The notes under the pieces were generated by a model. That model saw nothing but the letters and a program-made list of their open reading frames with translations. It made no database searches and was not told the DNA's origin. A DNA stretch of 64,000 bases from DATDIC01 sp963777625. Its GTDB lineage: Bacteria > Pseudomonadota > Alphaproteobacteria > Acetobacterales > Acetobacteraceae. Shown one piece after another: positions 35,302 to 44,580 of the stretch; position 1 is the first letter of the stretch; each line of letters starts with the position of its first letter. The DNA lies in contig CAVZRO010000035.1 of NCBI GenBank assembly GCA_963777625.1, positions 124,001-188,000 of the forward strand, read 5' to 3'. The translations under genes were made by a program, and so were the position numbers.

Positions 35302-36165
35302 ATGAGTGCCATCGTGGAAGCGTCTGCCGCGTGCGAAATCCGCCCCCGGCCGGGCGGGTTTGGGGCAGAGATCATCGGCCTCGATATGGCGGCGGTTTCG
35401 GATCATGAGTTCCGACGCATCGAGCAGGCATGGTTCGACCACAGCTTCCTGATCTTTCGCGACCTCGACATGACGGCGGAACAGCACATCGCTTTCACGC
35501 GCCGCCTGGGACCGCTGCACCAGATGACACCGCTGCGTTACTGCCTGCCCGACCATCCGGAGATACTGGTGCTTACCAACGAGATGGCGGACGGCAAGCA
35601 GAAGGGCATTCGCCGGGCCGGCATGGGCTGGCACACCGACGGCGAGGATAAGGCGATTCCAAATGCCGGAGCTTTTCTGTATGCGATGCGCATACCCGAG
35701 GAAGGCGGGGACACGTTGTTCGCCGACATGTACGCGGCTTGTCGCGCTCTGCCCGACGCAGTGCGGCAACGCGTGGAGGGACGGCGTGCGCGCTACAGCC
35801 GGATCGAGATGCACAAGGTGTGGTACCCGCTAGAGCCGGATCTCACGGAAGCGGAGAAGCTCGCGCGTCCCGACGTGCACCATCCGATCATTCGCACCCA
35901 TCCGCGCAGCGGAAGGAAGGCGCTCTATATCGGTCGATGGGCGCGCGACATCGAGGCAATGCCGCACGAGGAAGGGCGAGCGCTCGTGCAGGAACTGCTC
36001 GCGTTCGCCAGCCAGCCACAATTCGTCTATCGCCATAAGTGGCGGCTGCATGATGGGGTGCTGTGGGACAACAGGTGCATGCTGCACTGTGCGACGCCGT
36101 TCGACGAAACCCGTTACATCCGCTACATGCAGCGCACCACGCTGGAGGGCGATGTGCCGTTCTGA
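35302..36165 (+). CDS. TauD/TfdA-family 2-oxoglutarate-dependent dioxygenase
   Basis: A 287-aa Fe(II)/2-oxoglutarate oxygenase. The facial triad is visible: HxD at residues 111-113 (MGWHTDGEDK) and distal His in NRCMLHCATPFDETRYI; the 2-oxoglutarate-binding Arg follows in YIRYMQRTTLEGD. GGAGGAGG-like sequence lies just upstream of ATG 35302. Family members oxidise taurine, 2,4-D and related compounds. Together with the monooxygenase and aminotransferase it suggests stepwise breakdown of an amine or sulfonate compound. Confidence 0.92.
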   Translation: MSAIVEASAACEIRPRPGGFGAEIIGLDMAAVSDHEFRRIEQAWFDHSFLIFRDLDMTAEQHIAFTRRLGPLHQMTPLRYCLPDHPEILVLTNEMADGKQKGIRRAGMGWHTDGEDKAIPNAGAFLYAMRIPEEGGDTLFADMYAACRALPDAVRQRVEGRRARYSRIEMHKVWYPLEPDLTEAEKLARPDVHHPIIRTHPRSGRKALYIGRWARDIEAMPHEEGRALVQELLAFASQPQFVYRHKWRLHDGVLWDNRCMLHCATPFDETRYIRYMQRTTLEGDVPF

Positions 36166-36204
36166 GCTGCGGCTCCCCGACCGGTTGAGATACGCCAGCA
36201 AGGC

Positions 36205-36975
36205 TCAGTTCAGTTCGACGACGACGGGGACATGGTCGGACGGCTGCGGCTCACCGCGCTCACCGCGATCCGGTTCGGCACTGGTGACTCGTTCCGCCAG
36301 CGTCGGCGACAGCAGCACGTGGTCGATGCGCAGCCCGAGATCGCGCTGCCACGCACCAGCCTGATAATCCCAGAACGTATAGACAGGTCCGTGCGGATGG
36401 ACGGCACGCACCGCATCCGTCATGCCGGCCCACAGCAGGCGGCGAAACCGGGCGCGGCTCTCCGGCCGTACCAGGGCATCCATCGGACCCAGCGTGCCAG
36501 GCGCCGCATCCTCCGGCGCCGGGCAGATGTTGAAATCGCCGGCGATTAGCGTCGGGCGGTCGGCTTCCAGCAGCGCCTCGGCGCGCTCAACCAGCCGGTC
36601 GGTCCAAGCGAGTTTATAGGCGTAACCGGCCTCCCCGCCCGAATTGCCGTTCGGCAGGTAAATTCCGACGATCGTCACCCCGTCCGCTTCGATCTCGATA
36701 TACCGCGCCTGACCGTCCTCATCCGGCTGGCCCGGCAACCGACGGTGACTTACCGTGAACGGAATGCGCGACAGCGCCGCGACGCCGTTATAGGCCTTCT
36801 GCCCCACCGCTTCGGATGTGTAACCCAGCCCCTGGAAAGTCAGCGCGGGGAACGCCTGGGCTTCGCACTTGATCTCCTGCAACAGCAGGACGTCCGGCTG
36901 TACCTTCTCCAGCCAGCGGCACACATGCTTTTCCCGCTGGCGGATGGAATTGACGTTCCAGGTGGCGACTTTCAC
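36205..36975 (-). CDS. xthA: Exodeoxyribonuclease III
   Basis: AP endonuclease/3'-5' exonuclease of base excision repair. At 256 aa with all core motifs: MKVATWNVNSIRQRE, LLLQEIKCEAQAFP (metal Glu), GIYLPNGNSG, IAGDFNICP, and the C-terminal LRIDHVLLSP and PSDHVPVVVELN (catalytic Asp-His). It is 22 bases downstream of the A-type iron-sulfur carrier gene on the same strand. Confidence 0.97.
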   Translation of the reverse strand: MKVATWNVNSIRQREKHVCRWLEKVQPDVLLLQEIKCEAQAFPALTFQGLGYTSEAVGQKAYNGVAALSRIPFTVSHRRLPGQPDEDGQARYIEIEADGVTIVGIYLPNGNSGGEAGYAYKLAWTDRLVERAEALLEADRPTLIAGDFNICPAPEDAAPGTLGPMDALVRPESRARFRRLLWAGMTDAVRAVHPHGPVYTFWDYQAGAWQRDLGLRIDHVLLSPTLAERVTSAEPDRGERGEPQPSDHVPVVVELN

Positions 36976-36997
36976 GCGGGCTCAATGCCGTTTGACA

Positions 36998-37336
36998 TCA
37001 GTCAACGGAAAAGCTCGTCCCGCAGCCGCAGGCGGATTTCGCGTTGGGGTTTCGCACGGCGAAATGGCTGCCCATGAGTTCGTTGGTGTAATCCAGCTCG
37101 CCGCCCGCCAGCAAATCGAGGCTGGCGGGATCCACCAGCACCCTGGCCTCGCCACGCTCGATGACGCGATCGTCCGGTTGCGGGGCTTCGTCCAGCTCGA
37201 AGCGATACTGAAACCCGCTGCACCCGCCGGCCAGCACGGCAACCCGCAGGGCGGCCGGGCGGCCTTCAGCCGCGACGATCTCGGCGATCCGGGCGGCAGC
37301 GCGCTCGGTAAGGCCAAATTCCGAGGTGACATCCAT
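36998..37336 (-). CDS. erpA: A-type iron-sulfur cluster carrier (ErpA/IscA family)
   Basis: A 112-aa protein starting MDVTSEFGLTERAAARIAEI. The three cluster-binding cysteines are present: VLAGGCSGFQYRFEL, then SACGCGTSFSVD. The ErpA name is by analogy with alphaproteobacterial synteny (divergent from dgt); IscA cannot be excluded from sequence alone. It shares a 67-base divergent spacer with dgt. Confidence 0.9.
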   Translation of the reverse strand: MDVTSEFGLTERAAARIAEIVAAEGRPAALRVAVLAGGCSGFQYRFELDEAPQPDDRVIERGEARVLVDPASLDLLAGGELDYTNELMGSHFAVRNPNAKSACGCGTSFSVD

Positions 37337-37403
37337 GGATGCAACATAGGCCCAGGCCGCCCCGATTTGAAGCCGCCGATGCCGCGGTGTAAGCCCGGCC
37401 GCC

Positions 37404-38552
37404 ATGACGCTCGCGCCCTATGCCGTTCGTGCCGAGACCAGCCGCGGCCGGCTGCACCCCGAGCCCGAGGCGCCGACCCGCTCGCCCTGGCAGCGCGACC
37501 GCGACCGCATCATCCACAGCACCGCATTTCGCCGCCTGCAGTACAAGACTCAGGTTTTCGTCAATCACGAGGGCGATTTCTTCCGCACCCGCCTGACCCA
37601 TTCCATCGAGGTGGCGCAGATCGCGCGATCGGTGGCACGCGCCCTGGGGCTGGATGAGGACCTGACGGAGGCGCTCGCGCTGGCCCACGACCTTGGCCAC
37701 CCGCCGTTCGGCCACGCCGGGGAGGACGCGCTGCAGTTGGCGATGAAGGCCTATGGCGGGTTCGACCATAACGCCCAGAGCCTGCGCGTCGTCACCCTGC
37801 TGGAGAGCCGCTACGCCGCGTTCGACGGGCTGAATCTGACCTGGGAAACGTTGGAGGGCCTGGTCAAGCACAACGGTCCTCTGCCGCGCCCGCCCGGATA
37901 CATCGCCGATTACAACGAGCGGCATAAGCTCGATCTCGGCACGCACGCCGCGGCCGAGGCGCAGGTCGCGGCACTGGCGGACGACATCGCCTATCACAGC
38001 CATGATCTGGACGACGGACTGCGGGCCCACCTGTTCAGCCCGGAGGACGCGATGCATCTGCCGGTCGTGGGAGAGGCCGTGAAGGCGGCCCGTGTGGCCA
38101 GCCTCGATGTTCCGCCGCCGCGCCTGCGGCATGAGACGATCCGGCGCGTGATCGACACGCTGGTGACCGACGTCATCCAGGAGACGCAGCGCCGCCTGGC
38201 CAGGCTGGCGCCGCGTGATGCCGACGCGATCAGGCGAGCCAAGCGGCGGATCGTGGGTTTCAGCGAGCCGATCGCGGAGGCGAACCAGGCCATCAAGGAT
38301 TTTCTGTTCGCGCGAATGTACCGCCACTGGCGGGTCAACCGCATGACAGCGAAGGCCCGTCGCCTGACCGAGGAGCTGTTCCGTCTGCTGCATGCCGACC
38401 CGTCGATGCTGCCCGACGACTGGCGCGCCCGGGCCGGTGAATCCGGTACCCAGCGTGCCGCGACCACGGTCGGCGATTATGTTGCCGGGATGACGGACCG
38501 CTACGCGATGGACGAATACCGACGACTGACGGATATCACGCTATCCGGATGA
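37404..38552 (+). CDS. dgt: Deoxyguanosinetriphosphate triphosphohydrolase-like protein
   Basis: HD-domain dNTP triphosphohydrolase. At 382 aa it is the short alphaproteobacterial form. Metal ligands are in FFRTRLTHSIEVAQIARSVA (His) and ALALAHDLGHPPFGHAGEDA (HD pair), with a later Asp in VAALADDIAYHSHDLDDGL. It is normally followed directly by argS in this group; here a toxin-antitoxin pair intervenes. Confidence 0.95.
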   Translation: MTLAPYAVRAETSRGRLHPEPEAPTRSPWQRDRDRIIHSTAFRRLQYKTQVFVNHEGDFFRTRLTHSIEVAQIARSVARALGLDEDLTEALALAHDLGHPPFGHAGEDALQLAMKAYGGFDHNAQSLRVVTLLESRYAAFDGLNLTWETLEGLVKHNGPLPRPPGYIADYNERHKLDLGTHAAAEAQVAALADDIAYHSHDLDDGLRAHLFSPEDAMHLPVVGEAVKAARVASLDVPPPRLRHETIRRVIDTLVTDVIQETQRRLARLAPRDADAIRRAKRRIVGFSEPIAEANQAIKDFLFARMYRHWRVNRMTAKARRLTEELFRLLHADPSMLPDDWRARAGESGTQRAATTVGDYVAGMTDRYAMDEYRRLTDITLSG

Positions 38553-38643
38553 AGCGCCGCGAGCGGTCCGTCAGCGGGCCGTTGCCCGACCCCGCGGCAT
38601 TCCCTAGAATAGACTAGTCGAATGGACCGATCGAAGTTCGCCA

Positions 38644-38889
38644 ATGCGCCACATTCAGGCCTCCGAGGCCAAAACCCATCTCCCTCGCCTCCTCGACGAG
38701 GTAGAAGCGGGAGAAACCGTTGTGATCACCCGCCACGGCCGCGCGATCGCGCGCATCGTGCCCGAGCCGGCGCAGCGGCAGGGGGAGATCGACCGGGCGA
38801 TCCGCGCCATCAGGCTGCTGCAGAAGCGCACCGGGCGGATCACCGCCGAGGAGCTTCTCTCCGCCAGGCATGAAGGGCACAAATACTGA
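38644..38889 (+). CDS. Phd/YefM-type antitoxin
   Basis: An 81-aa DNA-binding antitoxin starting MRHIQASEAKTHLPRLLDEV; GETVVITRHGRAIARIVPEP is the classic Phd/YefM core. The C-terminal tail (RITAEELLSARHEGHKY) should bind and neutralise the toxin. Its stop overlaps the toxin start by one base (TGATG). By analogy it represses its own promoter in the 91-base spacer after dgt. Confidence 0.92.
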   Translation: MRHIQASEAKTHLPRLLDEVEAGETVVITRHGRAIARIVPEPAQRQGEIDRAIRAIRLLQKRTGRITAEELLSARHEGHKY

Positions 38890-39302
38890 TGCCATTCGTC
38901 CTGGATGCATCGGTCACCGCGTGCTGGGCATTCATTGACGAAGACCATCCGGTGGCGGCGCAGGCGCTCGACCGCCTGCGCACCGATCAGGCGCATGTGC
39001 CCGCGCTGTGGTGGTTCGAAGTACGCAACACTCTTTTCGTCAACGAACGGCGTGGCCGGTTGGCTGAATCCGACACTGCGATTTTTCTGCACGGGCTGGC
39101 GACGCTGGGCATCATCATCGATCGCGCACCGCACGAGAGTACCGTTCTCGCGTTGGCCCGCCGTCATCGGCTCTCGGTGTACGACGCAAGCTATCTCGAA
39201 CTGGCGCGCCGCGATGGTGTTTGTCTGGCGACACTCGACGCCGAGCTGGTTACCGCCGCACGTGCCGAAAAGGTGCCACTGCTCGACACTGGAATGCCAT
39301 AG
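38889..39302 (+). CDS. vapC: VapC-type PIN-domain toxin
   Basis: A 137-aa PIN ribonuclease. All four acidic residues can be placed: LDASVTACW (Asp), WWFEVRNTLF (Glu), SVYDASYLELA (Asp) and LATLDAEL (Asp). These features fit a site-specific RNase that blocks translation, usually by cutting tRNA. It forms a type II toxin-antitoxin operon with the overlapping upstream gene. Confidence 0.92.
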   Translation: MPFVLDASVTACWAFIDEDHPVAAQALDRLRTDQAHVPALWWFEVRNTLFVNERRGRLAESDTAIFLHGLATLGIIIDRAPHESTVLALARRHRLSVYDASYLELARRDGVCLATLDAELVTAARAEKVPLLDTGMP

Positions 39303-39378
39303 CGGCAGGCCACGATACCGGCGCAGCATCAGTCGTCCTGGGCTGAATGTGCCACCGCGCATGACAAGGTAAAATCTC

Positions 39379-41181
39379 ATGACCAAGCCGCCTTTCACCA
39401 CGGATATTTTCACCGAGGTCAAAGCCGACATAATCAGGGCGCTCCAGCAGGATTACCCCGGGGTGCCCCAGGACATACTGGACAAGGTGGATGTCAGCCC
39501 CTCGCGTGACCTTCGCCACGGCGACATCTCGTCCAACGTCGCGCTGGTCGCGGCGCAGGCGATCGGGCAGGCCCCCCGCGCCATCTCCGCGGCCCTGAGC
39601 AAAACCATCAGGGGCTACGAAGGCTATGCGGATGCCCAGCCCGCCGGCCCCGGCTTCGTCAACATAACACTTGAAAAGACCAGGCTCCGCCGCGTGCTTC
39701 AGTCGATCCTCGAGGCCGGCGAATCATACGGCGATAGTATCATCGGCTACCATATGCCGGTGAACGTCGAATATGTGTCCGCCAATCCCACCGGTCCGCT
39801 GCATGTCGGCCATTGCCGCGGTGCCATCGTCGGCGACGCGCTGGCCAACCTGCTCGCCAAGGCCGGTTATGCGGTCACCAAGGAATACTACATCAACGAC
39901 GCCGGCGCCCAGGTCGCCGCGCTCGCCTGGGCTGCCTATTGGCGCTACCTGCAGGCGATCGGCACCAAGCTGACCGAGCAGCAGTTCAGCGAGCAGGTTC
40001 CCGGCGGACTGCAATATGGCGGTGACTACCTGATCCCGATCGGAGAGCAGCTCGCAGCCAGGTATGGCACCACCCTGGCGCTGCCCGATCTCGGCGTCGC
40101 CGCCCCGGAACTCTGGCTCGCCATCGTCCGCGGTTTCACCATCGATGCCATGATGCAGGAGATCCGCGCCGACCTGCATGCGCTCGGCGTCGATCAGGCC
40201 GTGTTCACCTCCGAGCAGGCATTGCTGGAAAGCGGCGCGGCGGACTCATTGATCGAACGCCTGCGTGGCGAAGGGCTGGTCTACGAGGGCACACTGGAAC
40301 CCCCGAAAGGCAAGGCGCCCGAGGACTGGGAACCACGGCCGCAGACCTTGTTCCGCTCGACCGCATACGGTGACGACGTGGATCGGCCGCTGCGCAAATC
40401 CGACGGCTCCAACACCTATTTCGCCAACGACATCGCCTATCACGCCGACAAGGTGGCGCGCGGTTTCCGTTTGCTGGTCGATGTACTCGGCGCCGACCAC
40501 GGCGGCTATGTGCCGCGCCTGAAGGCGGCGGTGAAGGCGGTCTCGCGCGGCGAGGCGGAGCTGGAGGCGGTGCTGTGCCAGATCGTGCACGTGCTGCGCG
40601 GCGGCGAGCCGGTCCGCATGTCCAAGCGCGCCGGCAGCTTCGTGACCGTGCGGGACCTGATCGAGGAGGTCGGCAAGGATGCCGTGCGGTTCACCATGCT
40701 GACCCGCAAGGCAGACGCCCAGATGGAGTTCGACCTGGATCAGGTGGTGGCTCAGACCCGCGACAATCCTGTGTTCTACGTGCAGTACGCCCATGCGCGG
40801 TGCCGCTCGGTGCTGCGCGCCGCGGCGGAGATGTTCGGCGCCGATCGCACTGGTGATGCCGTGCTGGCCGGGCAGTCCCTGGAGTCGCTGAAAGCCGACC
40901 CGGAGCTTGCCGTCACCCGCCGTCTCGCTGCCTGGCCGCGCACCGTCGAAGCCGCGGCCCAGGCACGTGAGCCACACCGAATCGCGTTTTTTCTCTATGA
41001 CTTGGCGGCCGATTTTCATATGCTGTGGAATAGAGGAAAGGACGACGCCACGCTCCGATTCCTGCAAGCCGACCGACCCACCGACAGCTTCGCGCAACTC
41101 GCGCTGGTGGCTGCCACAGCGGTGGTGATCCGTTCCGGCCTCGCAGTCATGGGGGTGACGCCAGTCGAGGAAATGCGCTGA
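39379..41181 (+). CDS. argS: Arginyl-tRNA synthetase
   Basis: Class I synthetase of 600 aa. The HIGH-type motif is NPTGPLHVGHCRGA at about residues 135-148 and the KMSKS-type motif is PVRMSKRAGSF. The N-terminal Add1 domain (DVSPSRDLRHGDISSNVALV) and the C-terminal DALR helix domain (DNPVFYVQYAHARCRSVLRA) are intact. It is followed at 20 bases by the SPOR protein, as in many alphaproteobacteria. Confidence 0.97.
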   Translation: MTKPPFTTDIFTEVKADIIRALQQDYPGVPQDILDKVDVSPSRDLRHGDISSNVALVAAQAIGQAPRAISAALSKTIRGYEGYADAQPAGPGFVNITLEKTRLRRVLQSILEAGESYGDSIIGYHMPVNVEYVSANPTGPLHVGHCRGAIVGDALANLLAKAGYAVTKEYYINDAGAQVAALAWAAYWRYLQAIGTKLTEQQFSEQVPGGLQYGGDYLIPIGEQLAARYGTTLALPDLGVAAPELWLAIVRGFTIDAMMQEIRADLHALGVDQAVFTSEQALLESGAADSLIERLRGEGLVYEGTLEPPKGKAPEDWEPRPQTLFRSTAYGDDVDRPLRKSDGSNTYFANDIAYHADKVARGFRLLVDVLGADHGGYVPRLKAAVKAVSRGEAELEAVLCQIVHVLRGGEPVRMSKRAGSFVTVRDLIEEVGKDAVRFTMLTRKADAQMEFDLDQVVAQTRDNPVFYVQYAHARCRSVLRAAAEMFGADRTGDAVLAGQSLESLKADPELAVTRRLAAWPRTVEAAAQAREPHRIAFFLYDLAADFHMLWNRGKDDATLRFLQADRPTDSFAQLALVAATAVVIRSGLAVMGVTPVEEMR

Positions 41182-41201
41182 CCTGGCGGAAAGGAGCTTC
41201 T

Positions 41202-41928
41202 GTGACGGATGAGGTCAATCTGCGGACCCCGACCTATCGGGTTCCCTCGCGTGGCATGGACCCGGCGACGAAACGTCTGGCCGTCATCGCCGTGGCGCTC
41301 GGCAGCGCCCTGCTCGTTTTGGTGGGGGCGTGGTCCGTTATCGGCCATACCAGCCACGGCGTCCCGGTGATTGCCCCGCCCGCCGGACCAATGCGCGTGA
41401 AGCCGGCCGATGCCGGGGGAATGCAGCTTTCGGGGAACGAGGACCTGCTGTCTCAGGGACCCATGGATCCGGCCGACGGCAAGCTCGCTCCACCGCCGGA
41501 GACGCCTGATCCGCAGGCGCTGCGTGCTCCGGTTCAGCCCGCGCCGGCGACGACCGCCGCTGCTCCGCCGCAGCCAATAACGCCTGCGGTTCCCGCCCTC
41601 GCCACTGCCGTGAAGCCAGTTCCGACCGCGACGCCTGCCGCCCCGAAGCCGCCGCCCGCCGCCCAGTCTGCATCCGCCAGCCGGCCACATGATGGTCCAG
41701 CTCGGCGCGCTTCCCACCGAACAGGCCGCGAAGGACCAGTGGTCGTTGCTCCAGCACCGTCTGCCCGACCTGCTACAGGGACGCCAGCCGATGGTCACCC
41801 GAACCGAGATCAGCGGTCATACCTGGTGGCGGGTCCGCACCGGCGGGTTCGCCGATCCCGCGGCCGCCAAGGGGTTCTGCGACAAGGTAAGGGCGAAAGG
41901 CGAAGGGTGTGACGTGCTGCGCTCTTAG
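41202..41928 (+). CDS. SPOR-domain membrane protein, frame interrupted by +1
   Basis: The GTG start at 41202 (AAAGGAG just upstream) encodes one N-terminal membrane helix (RLAVIAVALGSALLVLVGAW), then a long Pro/Ala linker. The SPOR domain (HMMVQLGALPTEQAAKDQWS, WWRVRTGGFADPAAAKGFC) is in a different frame. Removing one C at 41681-41682 joins them (GCC AGC GGC CAC ATG ATG). Such proteins bind denuded peptidoglycan at the division site. The argS-SPOR-nagZ order is conserved in the group. As printed the last 80 residues are out of frame. Confidence 0.87.
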
Positions 41929-42022
41929 GATTCGTCATGAAATAACGGACTCAAACCCGTCATTCCCCCACAACGCCGGCCCCGCCAGCCTCTTCCGCGC
42001 TTGCGGGAGAGTTTAGGATAGA

Positions 42023-43015
42023 ATGAAAGCAGCGATCGTCGGCATCAGCGGACCGGTGCTGCGGGCGGAGGAGATCTCGCTGCTGGCGGCCTATCCGCCG
42101 TCCGGCGTGATCCTGTTCGCCCGGAATATCCTTGATCCCGGCCAGCTTGGCGCGCTGACCCGGGCTCTGCGCCAGGCGCTTCCCGACGGAGCCCTGCTGA
42201 TGATCGACCAGGAAGGCGGGCGCGTCGCCCGTTTGCGTCCACCGCATTGGCTGGCGCATCCGCCCGCAGCCTCCGTCGGCCGGCTGTTCGACCAGTCCCC
42301 GCCAGCGGGGTTGCGGGCAGCCTGGCTGAATGGTGCGCTCATCGGCCTCGATTGTGCCGGCGCCGGGTTCGACGTGGTGACCGCGCCCGTGCTGGATCTG
42401 GCAGTTCTCGGCGCATCCACCGCGATCGGTGATCGGGCGTTTCATGCCAATCCCGACATTGTCGCCCGGCTCGGGCAGGCCATGGCCGCCGGCCTCATGG
42501 CGGCGGGGGTGCAACCGGTCGGCAAGCATGCTCCGGGGCACGGCCGGGCGCGGGTGGACAGCCACGAGGTCCTCCCGGTCGTCGAAGCCAATGATCTCGA
42601 GGCGGATTGGCGTGCCTTCGCCTTGAATGCCGGGCTTCCTTGGCTCATGACGGCACATATCCTCTTTACGGCCTGGGATCCTGAACTGCCTGCCACACTG
42701 TCCCCGACCGTTATCGGCAGCATTATCCGGGGGCACATTGGCTTTGCGGGGGTTCTGGTGACCGACGATCTGGCGATGCGGGCACTGTCGGGGTCGCCGG
42801 CCGAGCGGGCGAGGCTGGCATTGTCCGCCGGATGCGACCTCGCTCTCTACTGTTCCGGCGATTTGGCGCCAACGGCGGAGCTGCTGGCGGTCTGTCCCGA
42901 CATCTCGCCGGCCGCCGCCGAGCGTATCGGGTCAGCACGGTCAATGGTACGCGCCCGGCGGACGCAACTGGACGCCGCGGACCTGTCAGCCGAGCGGGAC
43001 CGGTTGTTCGCGTGA
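42023..43015 (+). CDS. nagZ: Beta-N-acetylhexosaminidase NagZ
   Basis: Cytosolic glycoside hydrolase family 3 enzyme of peptidoglycan recycling. At 330 aa, with GALLMIDQEGGRVARLRPPH, the catalytic His/Asp loop VGKHAPGHGRARVDSHEVLP (general acid), and the nucleophile Asp in VLVTDDLAMRALSG. KHAPGHG rather than KHFPGHG is a mild variant. The stop overlaps the next gene by four bases (GTGA). Confidence 0.95.
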   Translation: MKAAIVGISGPVLRAEEISLLAAYPPSGVILFARNILDPGQLGALTRALRQALPDGALLMIDQEGGRVARLRPPHWLAHPPAASVGRLFDQSPPAGLRAAWLNGALIGLDCAGAGFDVVTAPVLDLAVLGASTAIGDRAFHANPDIVARLGQAMAAGLMAAGVQPVGKHAPGHGRARVDSHEVLPVVEANDLEADWRAFALNAGLPWLMTAHILFTAWDPELPATLSPTVIGSIIRGHIGFAGVLVTDDLAMRALSGSPAERARLALSAGCDLALYCSGDLAPTAELLAVCPDISPAAAERIGSARSMVRARRTQLDAADLSAERDRLFA

Positions 43016-43770
43016 ACAATTTCATCCTGCAACTCGTGCTCGCGGTGGTACCGGCGATATTGGCGATCACCTTGCACGAAGCGGCGCATGGGTACGCCGC
43101 GCTGGCTCTGGGCGACGACACCGCCCGGCAGGCCGGACGACTGTCGCTGAACCCGCTCGCGCATGTCGACCGGGTCGGGACGATCCTGCTGCCCGGCTTC
43201 CTGCTGATCTTTCAGCTCCTGGTCTGGCACAATGTTCAGTTCATGTTCGGCTGGGCCAAGCCGGTGCCCGTTTCCGCGTGGAAATTCCGTGATCCGCGGC
43301 GCGGCATGATGCTCGTCGCCGCGGCCGGTCCGGCAATGAACTTCGCGCTGGCGTGGATCGGCGCGCTCCTGCTGCCGCGACCCGGCCGCGTTATGCCGGG
43401 CGTCGGCGCATACCTGGATGCCGTGCTGTACCAGCACCCGATCGTCGGCACATTCCTGTTCTATTTCATCCTCAGCAATCTGGTGCTGGGGCTGTTCAAC
43501 CTGATCCCGATCCCGCCGCTGGATGGAGGGCGGATCGCGGTGGGATTGCTGCCGTTGGGCATCGCCCGTGCCTGGGCGCAGGTGGAGCGTGCGGGTATCC
43601 TGGTCGTGCTCATGGTGGTGTTTTTGCTGCCTAACCTGCTGCAGCAGTTCGGCATCCGTTTCGACCCGTTCCATCAGGCATTGGGGTCGGTCATCCCCTG
43701 GGGACTGCGGCTGCTGTTGACGTTGTCCGGCCACGATGTCGGTGTACCGGTGCATGAACGATTTCTCTGA
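43012..43770 (+). CDS. Site-2 protease family (M50) membrane protein
   Basis: The GTG start at 43012 follows from the four-base overlap with nagZ. At 252 aa, multi-pass, with the zinc motif HEAAHGYAALALGDD and the second metal site NLIPIPPLDGGRIA. It resembles short M50 proteins without PDZ domains. The position between nagZ and scpA in place of a direct nagZ-scpA join is seen in some relatives. Its substrate is unknown. The end overlaps the scpA start by 17 bases. Confidence 0.9.
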   Translation: MNNFILQLVLAVVPAILAITLHEAAHGYAALALGDDTARQAGRLSLNPLAHVDRVGTILLPGFLLIFQLLVWHNVQFMFGWAKPVPVSAWKFRDPRRGMMLVAAAGPAMNFALAWIGALLLPRPGRVMPGVGAYLDAVLYQHPIVGTFLFYFILSNLVLGLFNLIPIPPLDGGRIAVGLLPLGIARAWAQVERAGILVVLMVVFLLPNLLQQFGIRFDPFHQALGSVIPWGLRLLLTLSGHDVGVPVHERFL

Positions 43771-44580
43771 CATGCCCCTGGACGATATCCCCTTGGAGGA
43801 TCCCCTCGGACGATATCCCCTTGGACGCCTTGATGGTCCATCTGGACGGGTTCGACGGACCGCTCGATCTGCTGCTCGAGCTGGCGCGCGCCCAAAAGGT
43901 CGATCTTGCCCGCATCTCCATCCTGGCGCTGGTGGAACAATATCTCGCGGTGATCGAAGGCGCGCGCCGTGTGCGGCTGGAGCTGGCAGCGGACTGGCTG
44001 GTCATGGCCGCGTGGCTCACCTGGCTCAAATCGCGACTGCTGCTGCCGGAGGACAGCGCGGCCGACGACGAGGGCGAGCAGATGGCGGAGGTGCTCGCCG
44101 CCCGGCTGCGCGACCTGCAGGCGATCCGTGCCGCGGCAGCTGTGGCTCGGCGCGCGCCCGGTGCTCGGTCAAACCGTGTTCGCCCGCGGCATGCCGGAAG
44201 ACCACACGGAGATCGATCGCTCCCGCACCGTCGCGGATGTTCCTGGCCTGTTGCGGGCCTATCTGGCCGCCACCGGCCGCGGCGCACGGACGCGGCGCTA
44301 TCGGCCGAAGCCGCTGACGATCTGGACGGTCAGGGACGCGCTCGCCCGGTTTGGTGCGCTGCTCGGCAGTCTGCCGGACTGGGCCAGCCTGGAGCGGTTC
44401 CTGCCGGAGCGGCTGAGCGGCACGATCGAACGCCGCGCCGCCCTGGCAAGCACGCTTCTGGCGGGCCTGGAAATGGCACGCAGCGGCGCCGTGAACCTGC
44501 GCCAGGAGCACGCATTTGGTGCCATCTTCGTGGGCCGCGGACCAGTGCGAGTGGAGGGACATGACGGACGCAGCGCCTGA
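43754..44580 (+). CDS. scpA: Segregation and condensation protein A, frame interrupted by +1
   Basis: Kleisin subunit linking SMC heads with ScpB. The core starts DALMVHLDGFDGPLDLLLEL, with LLLELARAQKVDLARISILA. It is read from a TTG or ATG at 43821/43833, or from ATG 43754 in a frame that needs one extra base near 43808 removed (a 17-base direct repeat, spaced 28 bases, sits there). A second shift is clear: after LQAIRAAAA the extra base near 44141 must be removed to reach WLGARPVLGQTVFARGM. The C-terminal winged-helix part (KPLTIWTVRDALARFGALL) is intact to the stop at 44580. It overlaps scpB by 20 bases. Confidence 0.87.
43781..43825 (+). repeat. Short tandem repeat at the scpA start
   Basis: GACGATATCCCCTTGGA occurs at 43781-43797 and again at 43809-43825. 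The period is 28 bases, not a multiple of three, so the duplication itself changes frame at the start of scpA. Confidence 0.85.

Noticed and set aside
37266..38393. Long minus-strand open frame opposite dgt
   Set aside because: Shadow of dgt; no recognisable motif, and dgt has all HD-family motifs.
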